From the NCBI RefSeq assembly GCF_021261325.1, contig NZ_JAJSBI010000004.1:124001-188000 (forward strand): DNA of 64,000 nt. The letters are read 5' to 3'. Positions 1-8,343 of the stretch are shown one piece after another (position 1 is the stretch's first letter; each line of letters starts with the position of its first letter). Both the position numbers and the translations under genes were made by a program. The DNA comes from Streptomyces guryensis (GTDB taxonomy: Bacteria; Actinomycetota; Actinomycetes; Streptomycetales; Streptomycetaceae). A model generated the notes under the pieces. The model was not told the DNA's origin. It worked only from the letters and a program-made list of their open reading frames with translations, and searched no databases.

Positions 1-1
1 G

Positions 2-571
2 GTCGAGCGGGAGCTGGCCGATCGCCTCGGGGTCTCCCGGGTGCCGGTCCGCGAGGCGATCCGCGCACTGGTCGCCGAGGGGTTCGTCCACTTCGAGACG
101 CCGCGCCGCACGGTCGTACGCCGTCTCGCCCCGCACGACGTCCAGGAACTCTTCGAACTGCGCGAGGCCCTGGAGGTCTACGCCGCCGGGCTCGCCGCGG
201 CACGCGCGACACCGGAGGACCTGGCCCAGGTCCAGGAGCTGCTGGACCTCGCGGCCACCGCGACCGAGGCGGGGGACGCGGAAGTGATCACGGACGTCAA
301 CAGCCGGCTGCACGACCGCATCGTGGCCATGGCCGGCAACAGCCTGCTGACCGAAGCCCTGGAACCGGTCGCCGGCCGCCTGCGGTGGATGACCCGGCGG
401 AACGAGGAGTGGCCCCAACTCCTGGTGGAACACCGCGAGTTGTACGAGGCGATCGCCTCCGGCGACCCGGCCCGCGCCCGCGCGCACGCCCTCGCCCATG
501 TGCGGACCAACTACCGGTCGACGGTGCGGCATCTGTTCGGGGACACCGAGGACACGGGCGAACTCGCCTAG
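2..571 (+). CDS. GntR/FadR-type transcriptional regulator (5' end outside window)
   Basis: DNA-binding regulator of the GntR family with a C-terminal FCD ligand domain; such proteins usually repress metabolic genes until a small carboxylate binds. The frame is open from base 2. The first visible residues (ELADRLGVSRVPVREAIRAL) are the recognition part of a winged HTH, so the true start lies upstream of the window. The GTG at 41 falls inside the HTH and is not a plausible start. The FCD part is recognisable from the LHDRIVAMAGNSLL and EHRELYEAIASGDPARAR signatures. The target genes are not visible. The stop is at 569-571. Confidence 0.85.
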   Translation, partial: VERELADRLGVSRVPVREAIRALVAEGFVHFETPRRTVVRRLAPHDVQELFELREALEVYAAGLAAARATPEDLAQVQELLDLAATATEAGDAEVITDVNSRLHDRIVAMAGNSLLTEALEPVAGRLRWMTRRNEEWPQLLVEHRELYEAIASGDPARARAHALAHVRTNYRSTVRHLFGDTEDTGELA

Positions 572-661
572 CCTGTCGTTTGGATCAGGTCGGCTGTAAG
601 GAACGGCTTTCCCGGCTGTCCCGACCGGGGCTGGTTCGTACGGCTGCAAGGCGGAGGAGCC

Positions 662-808
662 GTGTCGATCATCCGCTGCCGCGGCGGGCGACGCGGAAAG
701 TCGGCGGCTGCCGACAACGCCGCCGAGGGCCCCCACGCCTTCGAGGCCGTGGGGGAAGTGTGTGCCGGCCCCCGGCGACGCCGGGCTGATCCGCCGTGCA
801 GGTCCTAG
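662..808 (+). CDS. possible 48-residue basic small protein
   Basis: A short frame starting with GTG and preceded by a good Shine-Dalgarno sequence (GGAGGAG at 653-659) encodes an Arg/Ala-rich peptide of 48 residues with no recognisable domain. It covers the hairpin at 730-755 and reaches the end of the convergent pip gene, so it may just be open by chance in GC-rich DNA. The good ribosome binding site is the only positive evidence. The rest of 572-804 holds nothing else recognisable. Confidence 0.2.
   Translation: MSIIRCRGGRRGKSAAADNAAEGPHAFEAVGEVCAGPRRRRADPPCRS
730..755. terminator. hairpin between GntR gene and pip
   Basis: Arms CCCCCACG (730-737) and CGTGGGGG (748-755) with a small inner CCT/AGG pairing form a stable stem in the gap between convergent genes. 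There is no T-run, as is usual in Streptomyces. It is probably a bidirectional terminator. Confidence 0.45.
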
Positions 809-1767
809 CGGCGGGCGTACTTGTCCGTGGCCGCCACCAGGGCGTCCGCGACTCCCCGTGCCCCGGCATCGTGTCCGACCTCGTCGACGACGATCAGCTC
901 GCAGCCGGGCCAGGCGTGGTGGAGGCGCCAGACGGTGCCGAGGAGGTTGCCGAGGTCGAGACTGCCCTGGACGAGGGTGCCGGGAACCTCCTTGAGCAGA
1001 GGCGCGTCCCGCAGGACCACGCCTTCGTCGTTGCCCTCGCCCAGGAAGCAGTCGTTGCCCCAGTAGTGCGTGACCGTGCGGGCGAAGCCCATGCGGAACT
1101 GGGGGTCCTCGAAACGCCGGACCGAGCGCGGCGGCGCGGGAATGATCGCCGTCTCCCAGTCGGTCCAGGCGCGCGCCGCCCGCTCCCGCACAGCGAGGTC
1201 GGGGGAGTCGAGGAGACGGTTGTACGCGGCGGCGAGGTTGCCGTCCCGGTCGCCTGCGGGCAGCTCGGCCAGGAACCGCTCGTACGCTTCCGGGAAGATC
1301 CTTCCCAGGCCCCGGGTCAGCAGCGCGTGTTCCGCGTCGGCGCCGGTGGCGACGAGGGTCAGGACCAGCTCGGACACCACCGCGGAATGCGTCTGTGCGT
1401 ACCGCAGCCCGAGCACCGAACCCCACGAACCGCCCCACACCAGCCACCGCTCGATCCCCAGGTGAGCACGGAGCAGCTCCAGGTCGGCGATGAGATGAGC
1501 CGTCGTGTTGACGCTCATGTCGGTGTCGTACGCGCTCGCAGGCGGCGTGGACCGCCCACAGCCGCGCTGGTCGAGCAGCACGATCCGGTACGCGTCCGGA
1601 TCGAAGTAGCGCCGGAAGAACGGGACGCAGCCCGACCCCGGCCCGCCGTGCAGCACCACCGCGGGCTTGCCCCGGGGGTTTCCGCAGGCCTCCCAGTACA
1701 CGCGGTTGCCGTCGCCGACGTCGAGCATTCCGTGGTCGTAGGGCTCGATCTCCGGGTAAAGGGGCAT
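805..1767 (-). CDS. pip: proline iminopeptidase (alpha/beta hydrolase, S33)
   Basis: Cytoplasmic serine exopeptidase that releases N-terminal proline from peptides. The 320-residue length is normal for the family. Seen: the oxyanion-hole HGGPG motif near residue 40, the DQRGCGRS motif, the nucleophile elbow GGSWGS near residue 110, and a C-terminal GHD carrying the catalytic His; these are the family S33 hallmarks. The ATG start at 1767 gives the conserved MPLYPEIEPYDHGMLDVGDG N-terminus; the frame remains open further upstream but without family similarity. It lies 37 bases downstream of the uracil-DNA glycosylase gene on the same strand, so the two are probably co-transcribed. Confidence 0.9.
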   Translation of the reverse strand: MPLYPEIEPYDHGMLDVGDGNRVYWEACGNPRGKPAVVLHGGPGSGCVPFFRRYFDPDAYRIVLLDQRGCGRSTPPASAYDTDMSVNTTAHLIADLELLRAHLGIERWLVWGGSWGSVLGLRYAQTHSAVVSELVLTLVATGADAEHALLTRGLGRIFPEAYERFLAELPAGDRDGNLAAAYNRLLDSPDLAVRERAARAWTDWETAIIPAPPRSVRRFEDPQFRMGFARTVTHYWGNDCFLGEGNDEGVVLRDAPLLKEVPGTLVQGSLDLGNLLGTVWRLHHAWPGCELIVVDEVGHDAGARGVADALVAATDKYARR

Positions 1768-1804
1768 CCGGGCACCGTAACCTCGCCACGGCCGCCCCGT
1801 CGCC

Positions 1805-2509
1805 TCATTTTCCGGCGGTCCGGACGGGCAGACCCGCCGCCTCCCCCGCCGTACGCAGCACGTCCCGCAGCATCTCGGGGGTGAGCTTGCCGGTGAAGGT
1901 GTTGCGCTGACTGACGTGGAAGCAGCCGAAGAGGTCGAGGCCGTCGAGCGCCACGCGCGTGCCGTGGGCGAAGACGAGCCGTGGCCGGGGCACCGTCCAG
2001 CCCGCCGACGCGAAGGCCGGCAGCGCGGCCTGCCAGCCGAACGCGCCGAGCACGACGACCGCGCGCAGGGTCGGCCGCAGCAGCGTGAGCTCCTGGACCA
2101 GCCAGGGTCGGCAGGTGTCCCGCTCCCCCGGCGTGGGCTTGTTCTCCGGCGGGGCACAGTGCACGGGCGCGGTGACACGGACGCCGTGGAGCTCCAGGCC
2201 GTCGTCGGCGGTCACCGACGTGGGCTGCGATGCGAGGCCCACGTCGTACATCGCCCGGTACAGCACGTCCCCGGAGCGGTCGCCGGTGAACATGCGGCCG
2301 GTGCGGTTGCCACCATGGGCGGCGGGCGCGAGGCCGATGATCAGGAGCGAGGCGTCCGCGGGGCCGAAGCCGGGCACCGGGCGGGCCCAGTACGTCCAGT
2401 CCTGGAAGGCCGCGCGTTTCGTCCGCCCGACCTCCTCCCGCCACTCCACCAGCCGAGGGCACGCGGCGCATCCGGCCACACGGGTGTCGAGCTCGGCCAG
2501 GCTGTCCAT
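1805..2509 (-). CDS. uracil-DNA glycosylase, family 5 (UdgB-like), Fe-S enzyme
   Basis: DNA repair glycosylase removing uracil and related deaminated bases. The protein has 234 residues. Motif A reads GLAPAAHGGNRTGRMFTGD (residues 59-77), the family 5 version lacking the catalytic Asp of families 1 and 4. Four cysteines placed for a 4Fe-4S cluster are visible: C14, C17, C118 and C133. The C-terminal motif CFHVSQRNTFTGKL supplies the His-containing motif B. The start ATG at 2509 immediately precedes the cysteine-bearing N-terminus. The first gene of a probable two-gene unit with pip. Function is assigned from the motifs; substrate range cannot be read from the sequence. Confidence 0.9.
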   Translation of the reverse strand: MDSLAELDTRVAGCAACPRLVEWREEVGRTKRAAFQDWTYWARPVPGFGPADASLLIIGLAPAAHGGNRTGRMFTGDRSGDVLYRAMYDVGLASQPTSVTADDGLELHGVRVTAPVHCAPPENKPTPGERDTCRPWLVQELTLLRPTLRAVVVLGAFGWQAALPAFASAGWTVPRPRLVFAHGTRVALDGLDLFGCFHVSQRNTFTGKLTPEMLRDVLRTAGEAAGLPVRTAGK

Positions 2510-2582
2510 GCCTCAACGGTAGGACCACCGGATGCGCGGGCGTCGAGCGGCGGGTCTGCCGATCACACCCCATGCTGGAGTC

Positions 2583-2804
2583 ATGGACGTGCAACCCCCT
2601 GTGGTCGTGCTGGCGCCGGAGGCGGACGGCGGACGGCGCGTGACGATCCGCGGCGAGCGCGTCGGCACCGCCTACACCCTCTTCGACGTGCTGGACTTCC
2701 TGCACAGCGCGGGCCTGCCCGCCGAGGAGGACCGGGCCGTCGACGACCCCGAGCTGATCGAATGGCGTGGCGGCGGGCCGTACGTCTGGAGCAGCACGAC
2801 ATAG
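2583..2804 (+). CDS. small conserved hypothetical protein
   Basis: A 73-residue acidic protein with no recognised domain. It has the composition of a real gene (strong third-position G/C) and an ATG preceded by GGAG at 2577-2580. The frame is also open upstream to 2532, but the ATG at 2583 sits next to the ribosome binding site. Sequence features are a short beta-like segment (RRVTIRGERVGTAYTLFDVL) and a C-terminal DDPELIEWRGGGPYVW tail. It stands divergent from the glycosylase gene and 107 bases before the SRPBCC gene. Function unknown. Confidence 0.6.
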   Translation: MDVQPPVVVLAPEADGGRRVTIRGERVGTAYTLFDVLDFLHSAGLPAEEDRAVDDPELIEWRGGGPYVWSSTT

Positions 2805-2911
2805 CCGCCGGCCGGTCCCGAAGGCCGCCTCCCCGGGGCGCCTGCCGGAGGCGGCGGGCGCACACTGGGGGCAGCGGGACATGCGCCATGAGCCGAACCT
2901 GGAGGTGGGCC

Positions 2912-3343
2912 ATGAGCACCCTCGAAGAACACGTCGATGTCGGAGTTCCGATCGACCAGGCCTGGGACAGCCTCCACCGGGTGGAGAACTACTCACGCTT
3001 CGTGGAGGGAGTGCGCGACGCCCATGCGGAGCCGGAAGGGCGGGCGCATCTCGACGTCGAGGCCGGCGGCCGGGGCCGGGAGTTCGAGGCCGAGGTCTCC
3101 GACCGCCGCGGGGAACGCGTGATGGAGTGGCACACCATGGGAACCCCCGAGCTGACGGGTTCCTTCTCCCTGCGGCCGATCGACCGGCACCGCACCCGGG
3201 TCCAGGCACGCCTCGAGTACGACCCCGACGCGCTCAGGGCGGCCTTCGGCGGTCCGAGGGGATTCGCCCAGGCGAGCACGATCGAGCGGATCGTCCGCAC
3301 CGATCTCCAGCACTTCAAGAAGTACGTCGAACGCAGACGGTGA
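2912..3343 (+). CDS. SRPBCC family protein (polyketide cyclase/dehydrase-like)
   Basis: A 143-residue START/Bet v 1-like fold protein. The opening STLEEHVDVGVPIDQAWDSL and the mid-part pattern of alternating beta strands (VMEWHTMG, GSFSLRPI, TRVQARLEYDP) are typical of the stand-alone SRPBCC proteins that bind hydrophobic ligands. ATG at 2912 follows a strong GGAGGTG (2901-2907). It is probably cytoplasmic, as no signal peptide is seen. Ligand and role unknown; the family name alone does not imply an enzyme activity. Confidence 0.8.
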   Translation: MSTLEEHVDVGVPIDQAWDSLHRVENYSRFVEGVRDAHAEPEGRAHLDVEAGGRGREFEAEVSDRRGERVMEWHTMGTPELTGSFSLRPIDRHRTRVQARLEYDPDALRAAFGGPRGFAQASTIERIVRTDLQHFKKYVERRR

Positions 3344-3389
3344 CACGCGGCTGCCGGTCCACCCGCTTCGGAGAGCTAAGGTCGGGGGC

Positions 3390-3962
3390 ATGGCTTCCGA
3401 AGCTGACGAGGAGAAGGGCGGGCCGGGTTCCGCCGAGCACAGGCAGGTGGCAACCGAGGCCGGCGATCCCATGGCTGCCGGATCCGAGGCGGCCGGACCA
3501 GAGGTGGTCGACCCCAAGATCGTCGCCGCCATCGCCGCCGCGGAGGCCGCAGGCCCCGCGGACGGCGTGACCGTGCGGATCGACAGCTGGATCTGGGCCG
3601 TACGTCTGGCCAAGACCCGCTCGTCCGGCGCGGCCGCCTGCAAGGGCGGACATGTGCAGGTGAACGGGGTACGCGTGAAGCCCGCGCACACCGTACGGAT
3701 CGGCGACGAGGTGCGTGTGCGGCAGGAGGGCTGGGAGCGGATCGTCATCGTCAAGCGGCTGATCCGCAAGCGGGTCGGCGCCCCGGTGGCCGCCCAGTGC
3801 TACGTCGACAACTCGCCGCCCCCGCCGCCCCGCCGGCCCTTCGCCGCCCCGGCCGGCATCCGCGACCGCGGCACCGGCCGCCCGACCAAGCGGGACCGCC
3901 GGGACATGGAACGCCTGCGGGGACTCACGGAGGGCGGCAAGCCGAGGCCGAGCGGACGATGA
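3390..3962 (+). CDS. S4-domain RNA-binding protein (Hsp15-like)
   Basis: RNA-binding protein of 190 residues related to Hsp15/HslR, which in other bacteria binds 50S subunits carrying stalled nascent chains. The S4 domain spans about residues 63-125 (VRIDSWIWAVRLAKTRSSGAAA, then GHVQVNGVRVKP and GDEVRVRQEG). An Ala/Glu-rich extension of about 60 residues precedes it, and a Pro/Arg-rich basic tail follows, as in actinobacterial homologues. A perfect 12-bp hairpin follows the stop. The alternative is that the gene starts at an internal ATG, trimming the low-complexity leader. Confidence 0.85.
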   Translation: MASEADEEKGGPGSAEHRQVATEAGDPMAAGSEAAGPEVVDPKIVAAIAAAEAAGPADGVTVRIDSWIWAVRLAKTRSSGAAACKGGHVQVNGVRVKPAHTVRIGDEVRVRQEGWERIVIVKRLIRKRVGAPVAAQCYVDNSPPPPPRRPFAAPAGIRDRGTGRPTKRDRRDMERLRGLTEGGKPRPSGR

Positions 3963-3970
3963 CACACGGA

Positions 3971-4000
3971 GGTGGCGTCCGGCTCGTACCGGACGCCACC
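3971..4000. terminator. bidirectional terminator hairpin
   Basis: A perfect 12-bp inverted repeat, GGTGGCGTCCGG / CCGGACGCCACC, with a 6-base loop lies between the convergent S4 gene and the DoxX gene. It has no T-run. Confidence 0.75.
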
Positions 4001-4014
4001 CACGTCGTCGGGGT

Positions 4015-4461
4015 TCACACCCGTCGTCGTACCAGCTTCAGCAGGTCCCCGGTGGAACCCCGCCGGGCCCAGGCGATGAGGGCCAGCGGCACGATCAGGA
4101 TCAGCGGGGTCGCCGCGTTCTGACCGTCGAAGACGGTGCTCTGGACGACGAACGCGCCCACCATCAGTCCGCTCAGCGCGATCGCCGCGACCGACTGCAG
4201 CACCGGGATCAACAGGGCCACCGCACCGGCCAGTTCGAGGGCGCCGATGGTGTACATGCCCGTGCTGCCCCAGCCGATCTTGTCGAAGGCGTCGGCGGCG
4301 TAGTGGTTGCCGATCAGTTTGGGCAGGGCGCTCGCGATGCCGTAGAAGAGGGCCAGCAGCACCTGCAGGGTGCGCAGGGCGATCCGGGCGCGGCGGCCGT
4401 GGGCGGTCGCGGACTCGGCGACGACGGGGGCGGAAGCGACGCGGGCGGTGGTCTCGGACAT
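4015..4461 (-). CDS. DoxX family membrane protein
   Basis: A 148-residue integral membrane protein. Four hydrophobic segments are visible (around residues 30-48, 68-86, 90-110, 115-133), the usual DoxX layout, after a hydrophilic Ala/Thr-rich N-terminus ending in HGRRAR. DoxX proteins are found in small redox or thiosulfate-related membrane complexes, but most actinobacterial members have no known role. ATG at 4461 is preceded by AGGAGAAC on the minus strand. It stands alone between convergent neighbours. Confidence 0.8.
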   Translation of the reverse strand: MSETTARVASAPVVAESATAHGRRARIALRTLQVLLALFYGIASALPKLIGNHYAADAFDKIGWGSTGMYTIGALELAGAVALLIPVLQSVAAIALSGLMVGAFVVQSTVFDGQNAATPLILIVPLALIAWARRGSTGDLLKLVRRRV

Positions 4462-4560
4462 GGGGTTCTCCTGTGGTGAGCGGTTCGTCGTGCTGTCACA
4501 GGGGCAGACCGGCCACCGCCCCGGAACTCATCGCCGCCGAGCGGAATTTCGTGGAGTCGC

Positions 4561-5460
4561 CTACAACGGGAACCATCCGTGCCCGATGTACCAGTGGCGG
4601 CCCGCCCTCAGGTGGTCGCCGACCGCCCGCTCCACCGCCGTACGCCGGGGCAGGCTCTCGACGGGCAACTCCGGGTCCCCGAACACGAACTGGACCGGTT
4701 CCTGGTCGGCCGGCTCCCGGTCCTCGCGGGCGACCCGGAACCGGTCCTGGAACCGCACGATGTTGGAGTCCGCCGGCAGATACTCCTTCAACTGCGCGTC
4801 CAGGAGCCAGGAGTGGCACAGCGCCGCCCGGTACTTCTCCTCGGGGTGGTGCAGCCCGAAGAACTCCGCCGCCAGGGCCAGCGAGCGCTCGCAGGCCGCA
4901 GGTGACAGCGGGCCGAGGTAGTCGGGGATGTGGATGTTCAGACAGGGCGTGCCGGGCGCGACGTCCAGGCCGGCCGCCGCGAGCACCCGCGACGTGCGCT
5001 GCCCGTGCCGCGCCCGCTCGAACTGCAGCCGCCCCAGCTGGTACAGCTCGCCCCGGAAGTGGTGGGTCAGCCACCACGGCGCCTGTACGCCCGCCCGGTG
5101 GTGCCGTCTGCGGTGCACGGCCATGTTCCGTCCGAGGTCGGCGAGGGTGCGCCGGGAGATCTCGTCCGGGACGCCCCGCGCACGGTGGTACGCGCGCGTG
5201 TACGGCAGCGCGGCCACGAACACGTACACCGGGAAGCAGCGCTGCAGCGGCCCCGACGCCCAGTCGAGCTGGGGCAGGTCGACGGCGGTGCCGATCTCCC
5301 CCATGCCCCGGACGAGTTCCTCCACCGACGCCTCGAGGACGCGCAGCAGCTCCGGGTCGTCGGTCACCCGTCGGCCCATCCGTACGAGCTGGTTGATGTC
5401 CTCGTGCGGTACGGCGAGGTCCAGCAGCACCTCGGCCAGCTCATCGGCATGCGGCAGCAC
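4561..5460 (-). CDS. acyltransferase domain protein (NAT_N / GNAT-like C-terminal type)
   Basis: A cytoplasmic protein of 299 residues resembling the Streptomyces proteins annotated as acyltransferase domain-containing, with an all-helical N-terminal half and a GNAT-like C-terminal half. Recognisable stretches are LPHADELAEVLLDLAVPHED at the N-terminus, FVAALPYTRAYHRARG, and the C-terminal CHSWLLDAQLKEYLP and HLRAGRHWYIGHGWFP. The start is GTG at 5460, which follows AGGGGG with good spacing; the frame is open far upstream, but that part reads through the 14-bp repeat array and is not coding. The acyl donor and acceptor are unknown. Confidence 0.75.
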   Translation of the reverse strand: MLPHADELAEVLLDLAVPHEDINQLVRMGRRVTDDPELLRVLEASVEELVRGMGEIGTAVDLPQLDWASGPLQRCFPVYVFVAALPYTRAYHRARGVPDEISRRTLADLGRNMAVHRRRHHRAGVQAPWWLTHHFRGELYQLGRLQFERARHGQRTSRVLAAAGLDVAPGTPCLNIHIPDYLGPLSPAACERSLALAAEFFGLHHPEEKYRAALCHSWLLDAQLKEYLPADSNIVRFQDRFRVAREDREPADQEPVQFVFGDPELPVESLPRRTAVERAVGDHLRAGRHWYIGHGWFPL

Positions 5461-5538
5461 CCGGCGACCCCCTAGTCCCGTTCCCCTTGGTGAACGTCCG
5501 TCCCGAAGAGTACGTTGCAAACAGGAGCAATGATCCCG

Positions 5539-5805
5539 ATGCGTACGGGCAGTGAGCCGACGACCGCGCGCAGTGCACTGCGCGCGCGGTTCTGGCTGAG
5601 CGTGTGGGGGCTGGTCTGGGCGATCTTCGGCACGGCCGCGTTCGCCCTGGTAGGACGCCCCGGATGGGCAGCCGCGTGCGGTGTGCTGTGGCTGGTGGTC
5701 ACGGTCGACATGACCGTCATCGTCAAGCACATGCGCGAGGGACCGCACTACCAGCCGGGCCGGAACATACCCCCGTACCGGCCGCCGGAGAGCGGCCCGC
5801 GCTGA
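5539..5805 (+). CDS. DUF6343 family small membrane protein
   Basis: An 88-residue protein with two hydrophobic segments (about residues 17-37 and 42-60) followed by a HYQPGRNIPPY tail, matching the streptomycete DUF6343 family. Two ATGs are possible: 5530 lies only two bases after AGGAG (5523-5527), whereas 5539 has an 11-base spacer and gives the usual MRTGSEP start, so 5539 is preferred. The stop codon lies inside the first unit of a 14-bp tandem repeat. Function unknown. Confidence 0.7.
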   Translation: MRTGSEPTTARSALRARFWLSVWGLVWAIFGTAAFALVGRPGWAAACGVLWLVVTVDMTVIVKHMREGPHYQPGRNIPPYRPPESGPR

Positions 5806-5887
5806 GCGGGCCGCGCTGAGCGGGCCGCGCTGAGCGGGCCGCGCTGAGCGGGCCGCGCTGAGCGGGCCGCGCTGAGCGGGCCGCGCG
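5790..5887 (+). repeat. 14-bp tandem repeat array, seven units
   Basis: Seven head-to-tail units of GAGCGGGCCGCGCT start at 5790, 5804, 5818, 5832, 5846, 5860 and 5874. The first differs by one base and the last is truncated in match. The first unit contains the stop codon of the DUF6343 gene. Each unit contains GCGGGCCGCGC, which is nearly self-complementary, so many alternative hairpins are possible in a transcript. Confidence 0.9.
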
Positions 5888-5889
5888 CG

Positions 5890-5936
5890 TAGGGGCGCGG
5901 GGAACTGCGCGACCAGCCCCACCGGCCCGCAGGTTC
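5890..5936 (+). repeat. dispersed Streptomyces intergenic repeat, family 1, copy A (short)
   Basis: Contains AGGGGCGCGGGGAACTGCGC followed by GACCAGCCCC, a form of an intergenic element I recognise as very common in Streptomyces genomes. Longer copies in this window are at 8161-8246, 18665-18760 and, inverted, 61380-61465. It abuts the 14-bp array. Confidence 0.7.
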
Positions 5937-5965
5937 ATTACCGCGCTATCAGCGCAGCGCCACGC

Positions 5966-6346
5966 TCACGAGTCGAACCGCGCCGCCTTCAGATACTCGG
6001 GGTTGGGGTCCAGCGCGGCCGCGAGTCTGAAGTGGCGCTTGGCCTGCTCGGCCTCCCCGCGGCGCTCATAGGTCCTGGCGAGGGCGAAGTGCGCGAACGC
6101 GTTGTCCGGTTCGCGCTCCAGGACGATGGTGAACTCCAGCTCGGCGGGCCGCAGTTGCGCGGCGGCGAAGAAGGCACGCGCGCGCAGCAGCCGCGCGGCG
6201 GTGTTCTCCGGATGGGCGGCGATGACTGAGTCGAGCAGCTTCACCGCGCCCCGCGGGTCCCGTGCGTTGAGCAGCTGCTCGGCAGCACGGAAGTCGATGA
6301 CATGCGTCTCCGGAGTACGTCCGGTCGAACCGCTGGTCTCGGGCAC
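5966..6346 (-). CDS. tetratricopeptide repeat protein
   Basis: A 126-residue protein made almost entirely of TPR helices: AAEQLLNARDPRGAVKLLDS, NTAARLLRARAFFAAAQLRP and NAFAHFALARTYERRGEAEQ are three successive TPR-like pairs. It probably acts as a protein-interaction module. The GTG start at 6346 follows GGAAGG. It is the last gene of a likely PAC2-coaE-TPR unit, 50 bases downstream of coaE on the same strand. No partner can be named. Confidence 0.85.
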   Translation of the reverse strand: MPETSGSTGRTPETHVIDFRAAEQLLNARDPRGAVKLLDSVIAAHPENTAARLLRARAFFAAAQLRPAELEFTIVLEREPDNAFAHFALARTYERRGEAEQAKRHFRLAAALDPNPEYLKAARFDS

Positions 6347-6396
6347 GGCACAGTCCTTCCCTCACTCGAAGGGTTCAACGCCCCGCTCAGGGGCCG

Positions 6397-7035
6397 CTAT
6401 TCCTGCGGCGATCGAGGCGTACCGGACGACTCGGGCGCCGTCCGCGCTCTGCGTACGAGGTCCGCCCAGACGTCGTACACACGGTGCTCCAGCTCTGCCA
6501 GCGGTACGTCGTTGTCGATCACGACGTCTGCGATCTCCCGGCGCTTCTCGCGGGTGGCCTGGGCGGCCATGCGCGCGCGGGCGTCCTCCTCGGTCATGCC
6601 GCGCAGCCTTACGAGCCGGTCGAGCTGGGTCTCGGGGCTCGCGTCTACGACGATCACGACGTCGTACAGCGGGGCGAGGCTGTTCTCCGCGAGCAGCGGA
6701 ACGTCGTGCACGACGACCGCGTCCTCGGCGGCCGCGGCCTCCAGCTCTCGCGAGCGCGCGCCCACCAGGGGATGCACGATCGAGTTCAGGGCGGCCAGCT
6801 TCGACGGGTCGGCGAAGACGATCGAACCCAGCTTCGGCCGGTCGAGGCTGCCGTCGGCGGCGAGCACTTCCTCGCCGAAGGCCTCGACGACCGCCGCCAG
6901 CCCGGGTGTCCCCGGCGCGACGACCTCGCGCGCGATCCGGTCGGCGTCGATCAGCACGGCACCGCACCCGACGAGCAGCCGCGACACCTCGCTCTTGCCG
7001 GCACCGATCCCGCCGGTCAGCCCCACAGTCAGCAT
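6397..7035 (-). CDS. coaE: dephospho-CoA kinase
   Basis: Catalyses the last step of coenzyme A biosynthesis, ATP-dependent phosphorylation of dephospho-CoA. The protein of 212 residues opens [18 protein letters not shown] with the P-loop at residues 8-15, followed by [10 protein letters not shown] (substrate-binding Asp), [20 protein letters not shown] and [13 protein letters not shown], all typical of CoaE. ATG at 7035 is chosen because it gives the family N-terminus; a GTG 24 bases upstream is also in frame. It sits between PAC2 and TPR genes on the same strand with short gaps. Confidence 0.95.
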   Translation of the reverse strand: MLTVGLTGGIGAGKSEVSRLLVGCGAVLIDADRIAREVVAPGTPGLAAVVEAFGEEVLAADGSLDRPKLGSIVFADPSKLAALNSIVHPLVGARSRELEAAAAEDAVVVHDVPLLAENSLAPLYDVVIVVDASPETQLDRLVRLRGMTEEDARARMAAQATREKRREIADVVIDNDVPLAELEHRVYDVWADLVRRARTAPESSGTPRSPQE

Positions 7036-7080
7036 GAGCGGAAGCTTAGGGCCTGGCACTGACAGCGGGACGGCCGGAGG

Positions 7081-8019
7081 TCAGTTGTCGCCTTCACGTT
7101 CCGCCAGGAAGCGCTCGAACTCCAGGCCGATCTCGTCCGCCGACGGGATGTCGACGGGCTCGGCGAGCATGTTGCCCCGGCTCTCGGCGCCCGCGACCGC
7201 GTCGTACTGGTTCTCCAGGCCCGAGACAAGCGTGGTGAGCTCCTCGTCGCCCTCCTGGATCTGCCGGTCGATCTCGGTCTGGGTGCGGTGCGCGTCCGTG
7301 CGCAGGGAGTGCGCGATGCCCGGGAGCACCAGGCCGGTGGCCGCGGTGATGGCCTCCAGGACGGTCAGGGCGGCGTCTGGGTACGGGGACCGGGCGATGT
7401 AGTGCGGCACGTGCGCGGCGACACCGAGGACGTCGAAGCCGGCCTCCATGAGGCGGTACTCGACCAGGGACTCGGCGCTGCCGGGAACCTGCGCCTCGTC
7501 GAAGGGGCTGCGGTGGCCCGGGACGAGGTCGGTGCGGTTGCCGTGCGGGGTCAGGCCCACGGGGCGGGTGTGCGGAACGCCCATCGGAATGCCGTGGAAG
7601 TTCACGGACAGCCGCACGCCCAGCCGCTCCACGATCTGCTGGACGGCCGCGGCGAAGCGCTCCCACTCCACGTCCGGCTCGGGTCCGGACAGCAGCAGGA
7701 AGGGCGCCCCGGTGGCGTCCTGGACGAGCCGCACGTCGAGCGTGGGCTCCTCGTACTCGGTCCACCGGTCACGCTTGAAGGTCAGCAGCGGGCGGCGGGC
7801 GCGGTAGTCCACGAGCCGGTCGTGGTCGAAGCGGGCGACGACCTGGTGGGGCTGCGAGTCGAGGATCCGGTCGACGATCTGGTCGCCGGTCTCGCCCGCG
7901 TCGATGTATCCGTCGAAGTGGTAGAGCATGACAAGACCGGCCGACTCCTGGGCAAGTGCCATGTCGACGACAGCCAGCCCCTTCGGCTCCCATGCGTACA
8001 AACCCTGCGGATCAAGCAC
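7081..8019 (-). CDS. PAC2 family protein (proteasome assembly chaperone-like fold)
   Basis: A 312-residue protein of the PAC2 family. The opening (LDPQGLYAW, then [20 protein letters not shown]) and the central [14 protein letters not shown] motif are typical of the actinobacterial members. The bacterial proteins resemble proteasome assembly chaperones in fold, but their function is not established. The GTG start at 8019 follows GGAGGAG. The acidic C-terminal helix ([13 protein letters not shown]) is characteristic. First gene of the likely operon with coaE and the TPR gene. Confidence 0.88.
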   Translation of the reverse strand: MLDPQGLYAWEPKGLAVVDMALAQESAGLVMLYHFDGYIDAGETGDQIVDRILDSQPHQVVARFDHDRLVDYRARRPLLTFKRDRWTEYEEPTLDVRLVQDATGAPFLLLSGPEPDVEWERFAAAVQQIVERLGVRLSVNFHGIPMGVPHTRPVGLTPHGNRTDLVPGHRSPFDEAQVPGSAESLVEYRLMEAGFDVLGVAAHVPHYIARSPYPDAALTVLEAITAATGLVLPGIAHSLRTDAHRTQTEIDRQIQEGDEELTTLVSGLENQYDAVAGAESRGNMLAEPVDIPSADEIGLEFERFLAEREGDN

Positions 8020-8160
8020 AGTGACCGCTCCTCCTCGTGTTCGTACGTCTCAACGCGCCCTGGAGCAAGGGCATTCCCGCCGGTACGCCTGATCAGCCAT
8101 CTCTTATGCCCTTTTCATTGGGCGACGCCGGTGACTGATACCCGCAGAGGGGGACTGCGG

Positions 8161-8246
8161 GGCTTTTTCAGGGGCGCGGGGCTGGATCGATTTGCGGCTC
8201 CGCCGCGTGGGCACGACAAGCTCCCACCGGCTTGCAGACGAACGAC
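8161..8246 (+). repeat. dispersed intergenic repeat, family 1, copy B
   Basis: Carries the family 1 landmarks AGGGGCGCGGGGCTG, TGCGGCTCCGCCGCGTGGGC and a CTTGCAGACG tail in the same order as copies C and D. It occupies most of the 324-base gap between PAC2 and rpsA. Apart from the rpsA terminator, that gap has nothing else recognisable. Confidence 0.75.
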
Positions 8247-8260
8247 GGGCCCGGGCAACG

Positions 8261-8296
8261 CTGAAGGGCCGCACCTCGAAAGGTACGGCCCTTCAG
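8261..8296 (-). terminator. rpsA transcription terminator
   Basis: Arms CTGAAGGGCCG (8261-8271) and CGGCCCTTCAG (8286-8296) pair perfectly, and the inner ACCT/AGGT extends the stem around a CGAA loop. It lies 48 bases beyond the rpsA stop codon. Confidence 0.85.
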
Positions 8297-8343
8297 TTAC
8301 CGGCTAAGCCTCAGCGAGCTGAGGGCACGCCCTCTGGGGGAGT

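Noticed and set aside
5461-5922. N-terminal extension of the acyltransferase to about 453 residues
   Set aside because: The extension reads antisense through the DUF6343 gene and the 14-bp repeats; GTG at 5460 has its own ribosome binding site and gives the family start.
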